This document shows positions 26,397-36,362 of a stretch of 64,000 nucleotides of DNA, piece by piece. The notes beneath the pieces are model-generated. The model was given only the letters and a program-made list of their open reading frames with translations. It did not search any database and was not told the DNA's origin. The DNA is from Terriglobia bacterium (GTDB taxonomy: Bacteria > Acidobacteriota > Terriglobia > Terriglobales > Acidobacteriaceae), in assembly GCA_020073525.1 (NCBI GenBank), contig JAIQFA010000012.1, forward strand, positions 1 to 64,000, read 5' to 3'. Numbering within the stretch: position 1 is the stretch's first letter; every line of letters starts with the position of its first letter. Both the position numbers and the translations under genes were made by a program.

Positions 26397-26801
26397 CTAC
26401 TTCTCTTTCGCAACGTTCAGACGCGTTTCCGCGCGCTGCAATGCGTCTTCGGCACGGAGGAAGTCAATTTCAGGATCGTTGCTCTTCAGTCGCTGCTCGG
26501 CACGGTCTTTAGCTTTTTGCGCGCGTTCGACGTCAATTTCCTGCGGCCGCTCCGCTGCCTCCGCAAGGATCGTGACCTTGTCCGGCAGGACTTCAACAAA
26601 CCCCCACGCCACTGCCAGCGTGTGCGTACCGCTACTCGCCTTATAAGTAATCACTCCGACGGCGAGTTCGGTTATCAGGGGAGCATGTCCGGGAAGAATT
26701 CCCAGATACCCGCTCAGTCCCGGGATCTGCGCTTCCTCCGCCGCATCCTTTACCAGGAGCCGGGAGGGAGTGACGATTTCGAGTTGGAAAGTGGTAGACA
26801 T
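26397..26801 (-). CDS. atpC: F1Fo ATP synthase epsilon subunit
   Basis: 134 residues: 'FQLEIVTPSRLLVKDAAEEA' opens the N-terminal beta-sandwich, 'GYLGILPGHAPLITELAVGV' is the family signature, and the C-terminal helical pair (about 90-134) is present. Epsilon couples F1 to the c-ring and restrains ATP hydrolysis. It is the last gene of the minus-strand atp operon, 91 bases after atpD, and that spacer is filled by short inverted tandem repeats. Confidence 0.95.
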   Translation of the reverse strand: MSTTFQLEIVTPSRLLVKDAAEEAQIPGLSGYLGILPGHAPLITELAVGVITYKASSGTHTLAVAWGFVEVLPDKVTILAEAAERPQEIDVERAQKAKDRAEQRLKSNDPEIDFLRAEDALQRAETRLNVAKEK

Positions 26802-26892
26802 GGGTCGTTAGTCTTTGGTCGTTGGTCGTTCGCTCAACCCGCTAGCCGCTGGCATTTGCCAACGACTAACGACTAGCGACCAACGACTGATC
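26802..26892. repeat. Inverted GTCGTTAGTC/GGTCGTTGGTC microrepeats, atpD-atpC spacer
   Basis: The left half has 'gtcgttagtctttggtcg' and 'ttggtcgttggtcg', and the right half the complementary 'aacgactaacgactagcg' and 'accaacgac'. They form a long imperfect hairpin that fills almost the whole spacer. It differs from the repeats in the other atp spacers. Confidence 0.7.
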
Positions 26893-28341
<1,449 letters not shown>

Positions 28342-28377
28342 TTAAGGTCTCGACTTGTTTGCTACCAGCTACTTTCC

Positions 28378-28428
28378 TGTAGAGACGCGGCGTGCCGCGT
28401 CTCGAGACGGGGCAAGCCCCCGCCTCTA
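28378..28428. repeat. REP-like element in the atpG-atpD spacer, reaching into the atpG stop
   Basis: 'tgtagagacgcggcgtgccg', then 'cgtctcgagacggggcaagc' and 'ccccgcctcta': two palindromes of the same family as 15072-15142. Its last bases, CTA at 28426-28428, are the atpG stop codon (TAG on the minus strand), so the insertion appears to define the gene end. Confidence 0.75.
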
Positions 28429-29508
28429 CTGTGCTGCTGCTCCGCTTACGATTTCGATAATCTCTTTCGTGATCTTGGCCTGGCGCGCCCGGTTCATGAT
28501 CAGCGTCAGCGATTCGATCATGTCGCTGGCGTTACTGGTTGCCGCGTCCATCGCGGTCATACGGGCGGCGTGCTCGGCGGCTACCGACTCCAGCAGCGCA
28601 TGGAAAATCTGGATGCCGAGGTACTTCGGCAGAATTCCCTGAAAAAGCTGCTGGGGGGGCTGCTCGTAGATGTAATCCACCGGCCACGTCCCGAACCTGG
28701 CAGCGGCTTCGTCTAGGGCACTCGTATCCGTTGGACGCAAAGCGACGCCTGCCGTCTTCGCTGCTTCGATCCGCTTCTTCCGTTCCTCCAACGAAGCCTC
28801 TTCTGCCATCTGGATGTCGACTTCACCGATCTCCTTGATGGGCAGCAAGCGCTCGGCAACGAGGCGTTGCGCAATGACCGACTTGAATTCGTTGAACAGA
28901 ATGTAGACGCCGTCAATCTCGCCGCGGCAGTAGCGGGCGATCACGCTCTCGCTAAGAGTGTTTGCGAAATTATGATCGACCTTGCCCAGAACTCCGACAT
29001 ATTCGCCGACGATCTGCACGCGGCCAGCGCGTGAGGCGGGCACTTCCGTATCATGGTGGACGGGCGAGGCGCCCGTCTCTCCATTGCCCGTTAGAGCAAC
29101 CGGGTAGCGTCGGCGCATGAAGTCGCGGCCCTTGCGTCCGATGCATTCGACATCAATATTCTGCTCAGGCTTCGACTGAATGAATTTCGAAACCATCTTC
29201 AGGATATTGGTATTGAACGCTCCGGCTAGACCTTTATCTCCGGTAACAACGATCAGCAGGATGGTGTTTTCCGGGCGCTCGGCGAGCAAGGGATGCCGCG
29301 GCAGTCCGGTGACCGGGTCATAGATATCGGCGCGCGACACCAGGGATTTCAGAACGTTCGTGAGCATCTGCGAATAAGGACGCGCGGCCAGCGCCCCCTC
29401 CTGCGCGCGGCGCAATTTCGCCGCCGAGACGGTCTTCATGGCCTTGGTGATCTGCCGCGTGTTGACCACGCTGCGGATACGGCGCCGGATGTCGAGAACG
29501 TTTGCCAT
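28426..29508 (-). CDS. atpG: F1Fo ATP synthase gamma subunit with in-frame repeat-derived insert
   Basis: 360 residues against about 285-300 usual. The N-terminal helix ('DIRRRIRSVVNTRQITKAMK') and C-terminal helix ('MTAMDAATSNASDMIESLTL') that form the rotor shaft are normal. Within the Rossmann-like globular domain, after 'GRKGRDFMRRRYPVALTG', about 27 residues ('NGETGASPVHHDTEVPAS' and 'RAGRVQIV') come before 'EYVGVLGKV'. They are encoded by a palindromic repeat (hairpin 29059-29077). A second, milder extension lies around residues 245-275. The stop codon is also contributed by a repeat. The gene must still function, as it is the only atpG seen. Confidence 0.95.
   Translation of the reverse strand: MANVLDIRRRIRSVVNTRQITKAMKTVSAAKLRRAQEGALAARPYSQMLTNVLKSLVSRADIYDPVTGLPRHPLLAERPENTILLIVVTGDKGLAGAFNTNILKMVSKFIQSKPEQNIDVECIGRKGRDFMRRRYPVALTGNGETGASPVHHDTEVPASRAGRVQIVGEYVGVLGKVDHNFANTLSESVIARYCRGEIDGVYILFNEFKSVIAQRLVAERLLPIKEIGEVDIQMAEEASLEERKKRIEAAKTAGVALRPTDTSALDEAAARFGTWPVDYIYEQPPQQLFQGILPKYLGIQIFHALLESVAAEHAARMTAMDAATSNASDMIESLTLIMNRARQAKITKEIIEIVSGAAAQ
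29059..29077. repeat. REP-like hairpin inside atpG
   Basis: GACGGGCGAGGCGCCCGTC, a 19-base palindrome of the same GC-rich type as 13237-13255, embedded in the coding strand of atpG and translated as part of 'GETGASPVHH'. Flanking bases 29035-29090 probably belong to the same insert. Confidence 0.75.
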
Positions 29509-29518
29509 AAATCAGGTG

Positions 29519-29626
29519 TCAGGTCTTAGGTATCAGGTCTCAGGCTCCGGAGCTCAGTTAATCTCGAACGTGAGAGTTCTTCCTGAGACCTGAGACCTGA
29601 GACCTTGGACCTGAGACCTTATTTCG
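29519..29626. repeat. CAGGTCTCAGG/CCTGAGACC microrepeats, atpA-atpG spacer
   Basis: 'caggtgtcaggtcttagg', 'tatcaggtctcagg' on the left and 'tcctgagacctgagacctga', 'gaccttggacctgagacc' on the right: inverted arrays of an 8-10-base unit able to form one long hairpin. It fills the 118-base gap between atpA and atpG. Confidence 0.75.
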
Positions 29627-31272
<1,646 letters not shown>

Positions 31273-31818
31273 CTAGCTCTCCACCAACTGCTCGCGAATC
31301 TTCTCCAACTGGCCTTTAACCGAACCGTCGTAGATCGTACTGCCTACCTGGACTACCGCTCCGCCTAACAACGACGCGTCCTGTTCGTATCTTGCTCTCA
31401 CTTTTTTGCCGGTCATCTTTGTGATCTCGGCTTCCAGCATTTTCTTCTCGGCATCGCTGAGCTGGCGCGCGGTACTCACTTGCGCTTCGGCAAAGCCCTG
31501 GCGGTCGTTCAATTCCTGTTCGAGGTGCTTCAGGATTTCGCTGAACAGCGGGAGCCTTCTGTGATCGGTGAGTACGGCAATAAAATTCCGCACCTGTCTG
31601 GTCGTACCCAGGCGCCCGGTGATGGCATCGAGCACGGCTCGTTTGCGGTCTCCGGGAATCGACGGATTTTCAAGGACGCGGCGCAGCTGATCGCTTTCCT
31701 TCAGCAGCGACTCGATGCCGTGCAATTCCTGTAGTGCTCGCGCGGGATCAAGGTGACTAGCGCCGGTCATGACGACATCGGCGAAGGCGCGGGCGTAGGT
31801 TCCGACTACGGATGCCAT
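31273..31818 (-). CDS. atpH: F1Fo ATP synthase delta subunit
   Basis: 181 residues with the OSCP/delta layout: 'VVGTYARAFADVVM' at the start, a helical N-terminal domain, and 'VRARYEQDASLLGGAVVQVG' with 'IYDGSVKGQLEKIREQL' at the C-terminus, the family signature. It joins the b-stalk to the top of F1. It begins 2 bases after atpF ends. Confidence 0.96.
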   Translation of the reverse strand: MASVVGTYARAFADVVMTGASHLDPARALQELHGIESLLKESDQLRRVLENPSIPGDRKRAVLDAITGRLGTTRQVRNFIAVLTDHRRLPLFSEILKHLEQELNDRQGFAEAQVSTARQLSDAEKKMLEAEITKMTGKKVRARYEQDASLLGGAVVQVGSTIYDGSVKGQLEKIREQLVES

Positions 31819-31820
31819 CG

Positions 31821-32744
31821 CTAGCGGCCGTCCTTTCCGCCGTCATCATCTTTTTTGTGTGAAGGGGGCGAGGCGAGCTTCGAAGCGAAGGTGTGGACCA
31901 GCACCTCGTCGGTGTTGGAGTCGACATGGATCCGCTGGCGAGCGAGAGCGATGGCGAGGCCGGCCGTGTGCGTGCTCAATTCGCGACGGGCTTGTTTGGC
32001 AGCGGTGGCGATTTCCTGCTCGGCGGCCAGCACCACTTTTCGAATGTCTTCTTCGGCGGCTGCCTGGATGCGGACTTCCTCCGCCGTGCCTTCCTTTTCA
32101 GCGTTGGCCTGCATTTGCCCGATTTCGACGTCCAGGTGACGGAGCCGATTTTCGATCTCCGCTAACCGGCGATTGGCGTCCTGGCCGGCCGCGCGCGCTT
32201 CTTCCAAAGCCTGCTGGATGGAGGCATTGCGGTTGCGCAACATGCCGGGAACAAACTTGAACGCGGCCCATAGCACAACCGCGACAATGATGGCGAAGTT
32301 CAGGATGAGCGCCAGCATGTGCGCCTGATGCACATTCAGGCCCAGTTTGCGCCCGAGCCACTGGATGGGCCCAGCGTGCTTGAGGTTGGCGTTCTCTTCT
32401 TCTTCCTCTCCGGTAGCTTCCCGGGTCTCCTCGGCTAGTTGCCCGCCGATACTCGTTGGCTCAGGGACGGCCTGCTTTTCTTCTTTCTTCGCGGGTTCCG
32501 CGGATGCGGGCTCGGTGGCCGTTGGTTGGGAAGCTTGGGCAGGAGGCTGCGCTGCGGGCTGTTCCTGCGCCGAAGCGCATTGCGCGGTGAGCAGCGACAC
32601 CAATGCCAACACGGCGACCGTCAGCAACGTGCGAAAGAACAGGATCGTTTGCTCCCCAGCCCCTAAAAGGGCGGTTGATTGTGAGCGGTTTATAGCATCG
32701 CTGAAGCGATGCCCTGATACCAAGCCAAAACAAAGCGTTTTCAT
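31821..32744 (-). CDS. atpF: F1Fo ATP synthase b subunit with N-terminal signal-like extension
   Basis: 307 residues, about twice the usual b length. The start overlaps the preceding b' stop by four bases (ATGA type). The first 60 residues contain a hydrophobic, signal-peptide-like segment ('TLLTVAVLALVSLLTAQCA'), then a Pro/Ala/Glu-rich linker (about 60-130). The normal b-type transmembrane helix ('LALILNFAIIVAVVLWAAFK') and long coiled coil follow. b and b' form the peripheral stalk. Whether the extension is cleaved or makes a second membrane helix is not clear. Confidence 0.92.
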   Translation of the reverse strand: MKTLCFGLVSGHRFSDAINRSQSTALLGAGEQTILFFRTLLTVAVLALVSLLTAQCASAQEQPAAQPPAQASQPTATEPASAEPAKKEEKQAVPEPTSIGGQLAEETREATGEEEEENANLKHAGPIQWLGRKLGLNVHQAHMLALILNFAIIVAVVLWAAFKFVPGMLRNRNASIQQALEEARAAGQDANRRLAEIENRLRHLDVEIGQMQANAEKEGTAEEVRIQAAAEEDIRKVVLAAEQEIATAAKQARRELSTHTAGLAIALARQRIHVDSNTDEVLVHTFASKLASPPSHKKDDDGGKDGR

Positions 32745-33211
32745 TGGCCACCGACCTGGCTGGGCGACGCCACCGGGCGCAACACTGTGCGTACGATTTC
32801 GGTGGCGAGTCGGGCCGCTTCCGATTGCAGCTTTGACATGGCTTGCTGCTTATCTTCTTCCATGCCGGCTCGCGCCAGCTTGACTTGTTCCTGGGCGCGG
32901 ATACGGGCTTGATTCACAGCCTGGCTGCGGGCCTGAGTGGCCTCCTGGCGGCGGGCTTCCTGATTCTTGAAGATTTTCTGGCGCGCTTCGCGCAGGCGCT
33001 GCTCGTAGTCGGCGGTGCGAGCTTCGGCAGCGGCGATATCGGCGCGGGCCTTTTCCATGGCGCCCTGAGTGCGGCTGCGGCGCTCGGCCAGCACGGCGGT
33101 CAACGGCCGATGAACGACGAATGTGTAGAGGACGTAGAGGGTCGCCAGAAGAATGACCGTGGGTACGCTTCCGAGCAGTAATTCGCCTAGTTGTCGGAGT
33201 GTCTGGTCCAT
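32741..33211 (-). CDS. atpF': F1Fo ATP synthase b' subunit
   Basis: About 156 residues from the ATG at 33211 ('MDQTLRQLGELLL'); the frame is open to 33316 but no ribosome-binding site supports that. One transmembrane helix ('SVPTVILLATLYVLYTFVVH') is followed by a coiled coil rich in Ala, Arg and Gln. Paired b and b' genes replace the b homodimer. This is the first gene of the operon here: no atpI, atpB or atpE precedes it, so the a and c subunit genes must be elsewhere. Confidence 0.9.
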   Translation of the reverse strand: MDQTLRQLGELLLGSVPTVILLATLYVLYTFVVHRPLTAVLAERRSRTQGAMEKARADIAAAEARTADYEQRLREARQKIFKNQEARRQEATQARSQAVNQARIRAQEQVKLARAGMEEDKQQAMSKLQSEAARLATEIVRTVLRPVASPSQVGGQ

Positions 33212-33293
33212 TTTCTGATGATCGAACTGATCGAGTCCTTGCTGGTTTAGCTGGCTGATTCGGCTGGAAGAAGAGCCGCTTACGGAACCAATA

Positions 33294-33323
33294 AAAATAC
33301 CACCGCGGCGAGGCAAGTGTCAA
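33294..33323 (-). promoter_or_regulatory. Likely sigma-70 promoter of the atp operon
   Basis: On the minus strand, TTGACA (33323-33318) is separated by 18 bases from TATTTT (33299-33294), about 83 bases upstream of the b' start. Confidence 0.5.
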
Positions 33324-33392
33324 TGATTGCAGCGCGTTTTGAGGGTGAATTTTCCCGGATTGAAAACAAAATGTCGGGTTGGAAGTTGCTCC

Positions 33393-33420
33393 TTGACAAT
33401 CGGGGCGGAGGGTCTACGAT
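33393..33420 (+). promoter_or_regulatory. Strong sigma-70-like promoter of the small RNA candidate
   Basis: TTGACA (33393-33398), 16-base spacer, TACGAT (33415-33420). No protein gene follows on this strand for several kilobases; the next feature is the compact structured element at 33427-33512. It is divergent from the atp promoter. Confidence 0.6.
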
Positions 33421-33426
33421 GTAGGT

Positions 33427-33512
33427 ATCACCTCCGATCCCAGTCCGGATCGAATGGGCCGATAGCCAAGGAAGAGTCACCGCTTCTTGGCTGGCGGCCC
33501 ATTTTAGTTTCT
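33427..33512 (+). ncRNA. Candidate small RNA starting with an anti-Shine-Dalgarno sequence
   Basis: The expected transcript start, 7 bases after the -10 box, is ATCACCTCC (33427-33435), identical to the anti-Shine-Dalgarno tail of 16S rRNA. Next comes a 6-bp hairpin, CGATCC-cagtcc-GGATCG (33435-33452). Then a long hairpin has outer stem AATGGGCC/GGCCCATT (33453-33460 with 33496-33503) and inner stem AGCCAAG/CTTGGCT (33464-33470 with 33486-33492), ending in TTTTAGTTTCTT. Promoter, short structured body and terminator-like end together make an RNA of about 85 bases likely. C-rich anti-SD sequences are used by many bacterial sRNAs to block ribosome-binding sites. No known family was recognised. 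Confidence 0.5.
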
Positions 33513-33540
33513 TGCACTTTCCTTGCTTACACTCATCTGC

Positions 33541-33603
33541 CGTAGAGACGAAGCTTGCCTCGTCTCAGCGTGCCAAGGAGACGCGGCAAGCCGCGTTTCT
33601 ACG
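33541..33603. repeat. REP-like element downstream of the sRNA candidate
   Basis: CGTAGAGACG...CGTCTC and GAGACGCGGCAAGCCGCG...TCTACG: two palindromes within complementary outer arms, a diverged copy of the 15072-15142 family. Confidence 0.75.
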
Positions 33604-33620
33604 CAAGAAACTTGACGACA

Positions 33621-33642
33621 AGTTGACACGGTTGTGACAACT
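33621..33642. promoter_or_regulatory. 22-base inverted repeat
   Basis: AGTTGACAC-GGTT-GTGACAACT has 9-base arms with one mismatch pair. It lies in the non-coding stretch between the REP-like element and the 3' end of the receiver-like gene (33803). The stretch 33643-33802 shows no gene or further structure. An operator is possible, but no gene starts close to it. Confidence 0.3.
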
Positions 33643-33802
33643 GCCCGGCCGGGGATGTTGAAAATGATGATGATTCCGGAGCGAACGTTTCAAAGGTTGC
33701 ACAACCCGGAATACACGCCTGAATCGCCTGGGAGGTTTGGCTGGGTGCGACTTCTCTCCACCCGGCCAGACCTTATTTTCTTTTTGCGGCGGAAGTGTTG
33801 GG

Positions 33803-34186
33803 TTAGCGGACGGTCGCGGGCTGCAGCAGGGCAGCAATCTTTTCCAGGATCCGATGCATGCTCATGCTAGGATCCACGGCGGCGTCAACTTCATGATGGT
33901 GCGTGCCCGCATGCATCACGAGAACCTTCGTTCCTTCATGAGTCTTCTTCACCATGTAGGGAAGGTGATGGCGATCGTCTTTGGACAAGGTAGAGCCGAG
34001 GATAACGAGGTCAAATGCATCGCGGCGCAGCTCTTCCTGGACGCCTTGGCGGTTAAGGGCGGTGGTCACATGGTGGCCGGCCTTGGTCATTTCGGCGGCT
34101 TGGGCGGAGAGGGTCTGTTCGTCGGACTCGCCGTAAAGAATCTTAATCGTGGATTGATGAGCGGTTTTGTGACCGGTCGCGGGCAA
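33803..34186 (-). CDS. Diverged receiver-like protein without phospho-acceptor
   Basis: 127 residues from a TTG with AGGAGGG upstream. The fold resembles a CheY receiver ('TIKILYGESDEQTLSAQAAE'). At the phospho-acceptor position, 'FDLVILGSTLSKDDRHHLP' has Gly instead of Asp, and the acidic pocket is incomplete ('GESDE'). A His-rich loop ('MHAGTHHHEVDAAVDP') follows. It is the second receiver-like protein in the window without the Asp. Function unknown; phosphorylation is not expected. Confidence 0.6.
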   Translation of the reverse strand: MPATGHKTAHQSTIKILYGESDEQTLSAQAAEMTKAGHHVTTALNRQGVQEELRRDAFDLVILGSTLSKDDRHHLPYMVKKTHEGTKVLVMHAGTHHHEVDAAVDPSMSMHRILEKIAALLQPATVR

Positions 34187-34285
34187 AGGACCCTCCTATA
34201 GACTCACTCGGAGCTTAGCAATTGGCGGGGAACCTTCCGAGGTCACGGAAGATCAGGTCCGGATGGGTACGGGCTGTCGTGCGGG

Positions 34286-36184
34286 CTATTGACGCGCCAA
34301 TTGGGCTGCTTTCTGCCGGGCTTGATTAATGTCGGTTGAGAGGCTTTGGGCCTGCTGGTAGGCCCGGTTGACCTCGGCGTCGCGGCCTGCCTGATGGAGA
34401 GCGTTGGCGAGAAGAAGGAATCCGACGTCGCTGGGATCGACGGCGACAAAACGTGTGTAGTAGTCGGCGGCACGGTTCCAATCGTCTTTTCCCTGCGCGG
34501 TTTTCTGGGCCATCAGGCCCAAGTCGAGGAGCGCGACCGGGAACTCGTGTTTTAGCTTCATCGCGGAATCGAAGTTCTGTTGCGCCTGCGCATAATCGCG
34601 AAGCGCGAAGTGCACCGTACCGAGATTGGCATAGGCCGAAGCCCGCATTTGCGTATCGGTTGTGAGTCGCAGGGCATTAGCGTAGCGCGCCGCAGCCTGC
34701 TGCAAATCGCCGTGCTCCTGGGCGTAGATTCCGAGATTGAGTTGGCTGGCGGAGTCTCCGGGTTCGAGGGCGGCAGCGGCGCGGAAGTGGATGATCGCAT
34801 CGTCAGGTCGGCCCTGCCGGATCAAAGCGTTGCCGAAGTTATTTTCCGCGACAAAGTTGTTCTGGGTAACGGCGAGCGCGCGCGACCAGAGTGTGAAATC
34901 GTCGTACCAGTAACTCAGTTGAATATGGGCAACGTCGGCCAAGGCGAGCAGAGCGGTCAGTCCCACGGCAACCAGAAGCTTCCCGGAAAGTTGGCGGAAG
35001 CGGGCCCATTCGGCGGCGGCCCAGACGCCCATCACGAAAAGCCCAATCATGGGCAGGTAGGCGTAGCGATCGGCCATGGCTTGATTGCCAACCTGGATGA
35101 GTCCAATCATTGGAACCATCGTTCCCAGAAACCACAACCAGCCGGCCACGAGATAGCGATGCCTGCGGTATTTCAGGACGGCAAGAGTTAGGGAGAGCAG
35201 GACGAGTGCCGAGGCAGCGACCTTCCATGTTGGCACCGCATGCGGATATGGATAGAGGACCGCCAGACGGAAGGGCCACACTGCATTCCTTACATAGAGC
35301 ACATAGCTGACGACAACCTTTTCCATAAGCAACCACGGGTCGTGGGCGGCACTGCTGAGCACGGCTCCGCCCGCTCCCTGCGCCATCATGGTCATGATCG
35401 CGCTGCCCGCCGAGAGCGCCAGAAGCGGGAGCTTTTCCACGCACAACTTCCACACAGGCTGGATGCTCACGCCGAAACGTGCTTCCCCCTCAACTTGAGG
35501 TCCGGCTTTGGAGGGGAATCCCATTCTTCCAAGGGGCCAGTAATCCAGCAGCAAAAGCACCAGCGGCAGCGTGATAACCATCGGCTTGGACATCAGGCCC
35601 ATTACGAACAGGGCCGCAACCGCCAGATATCGCGCGATGCCGGGTTTACGGACATACCATCCATAAGCAGCGACCGCGAGCAGAAAGAAAAACATGCTGA
35701 GCACGTTCTTGCGTTCCACCACCCACGCGACCGACTCCACATTAAGAGGATGCAGGGCAAAGAGCGCGGCAACCATCAAGCTGCGGGTGGTGTATCCGCT
35801 AAACCACTGCAGAATCAGAAACAGCAGCAACGCATTCGTGGCGTGGAACAAAACATTCGTGTAGTGATGGCCCACCGGATTGAGTCCAAAAAGCTGGCAA
35901 TCAAGCGCGTGGGAAAGCCAGGTTAGCGGATGCCAGTTCGCCTGATCGAGCGAAGTGAACGCCCATGAAATCGTGCTCCAGCGGAGCCCCGCCTGCACCT
36001 GCGGGTTGTCGGTGACATAGCGGTCATCATCGAAGTTCACAAACCCGTTGCGCGATACCGGATTGTAGAGCGCCAGCGTGGCCACCACCAGCAAGAGACC
36101 CAACACCAGTTTGCGCCGGCCGGGAGAGCGGAACATTCCTGCTTCCCGGAGTACGATCGCCGGCTTGGTGGCAGCAATGGGCAT
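34286..36184 (-). CDS. TPR-containing membrane glycosyltransferase, TMTC-like
   Basis: About 632 residues (the start could be 36202, 36184 or 36136). About ten transmembrane helices occupy residues 20-440, beginning with the luminal/periplasmic acidic loop 'NGFVNFDDDRYVTDNPQVQA', which carries the DD motif of GT-C enzymes, and 'NWHPLTWLSHALDCQLFGLN', a TMTC/PMT-like signature. The C-terminal third contains four to five TPR units ('NFVAENNFGNALIRQGRPDD', 'DSASQLNLGIYAQEHGDLQQ'). These proteins are thought to transfer mannose or another sugar from a polyprenyl donor to proteins or glycans outside the membrane. The target is unknown. Confidence 0.8.
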   Translation of the reverse strand: MPIAATKPAIVLREAGMFRSPGRRKLVLGLLLVVATLALYNPVSRNGFVNFDDDRYVTDNPQVQAGLRWSTISWAFTSLDQANWHPLTWLSHALDCQLFGLNPVGHHYTNVLFHATNALLLFLILQWFSGYTTRSLMVAALFALHPLNVESVAWVVERKNVLSMFFFLLAVAAYGWYVRKPGIARYLAVAALFVMGLMSKPMVITLPLVLLLLDYWPLGRMGFPSKAGPQVEGEARFGVSIQPVWKLCVEKLPLLALSAGSAIMTMMAQGAGGAVLSSAAHDPWLLMEKVVVSYVLYVRNAVWPFRLAVLYPYPHAVPTWKVAASALVLLSLTLAVLKYRRHRYLVAGWLWFLGTMVPMIGLIQVGNQAMADRYAYLPMIGLFVMGVWAAAEWARFRQLSGKLLVAVGLTALLALADVAHIQLSYWYDDFTLWSRALAVTQNNFVAENNFGNALIRQGRPDDAIIHFRAAAALEPGDSASQLNLGIYAQEHGDLQQAAARYANALRLTTDTQMRASAYANLGTVHFALRDYAQAQQNFDSAMKLKHEFPVALLDLGLMAQKTAQGKDDWNRAADYYTRFVAVDPSDVGFLLLANALHQAGRDAEVNRAYQQAQSLSTDINQARQKAAQLARQ

Positions 36185-36309
36185 GGATGGCTGTGACTTC
36201 AAGTTTGCGGGAGACAGTGGCTGGGTGCAACGTGAAATGCAGCCGAGCGGCGAGGTAGCGGAAACTTAAGTCACGGCGGGGTTATGGCAGCAAGCAATCG
36301 CTGCGAAAA

Positions 36310-36342
36310 GCCCCACTTCTCGAAAGGCATGAGAAGTGGGGC
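36310..36342 (-). terminator. Intrinsic terminator of gltA
   Basis: GCCCCACTTCTC and GAGAAGTGGGGC form a perfect 12-bp stem with a 9-base loop, followed on the minus strand by TTTT. It lies 21 bases after the gltA stop. Confidence 0.88.
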
Positions 36343-36362
36343 GCTTCGAAAGTTTCGACGCT

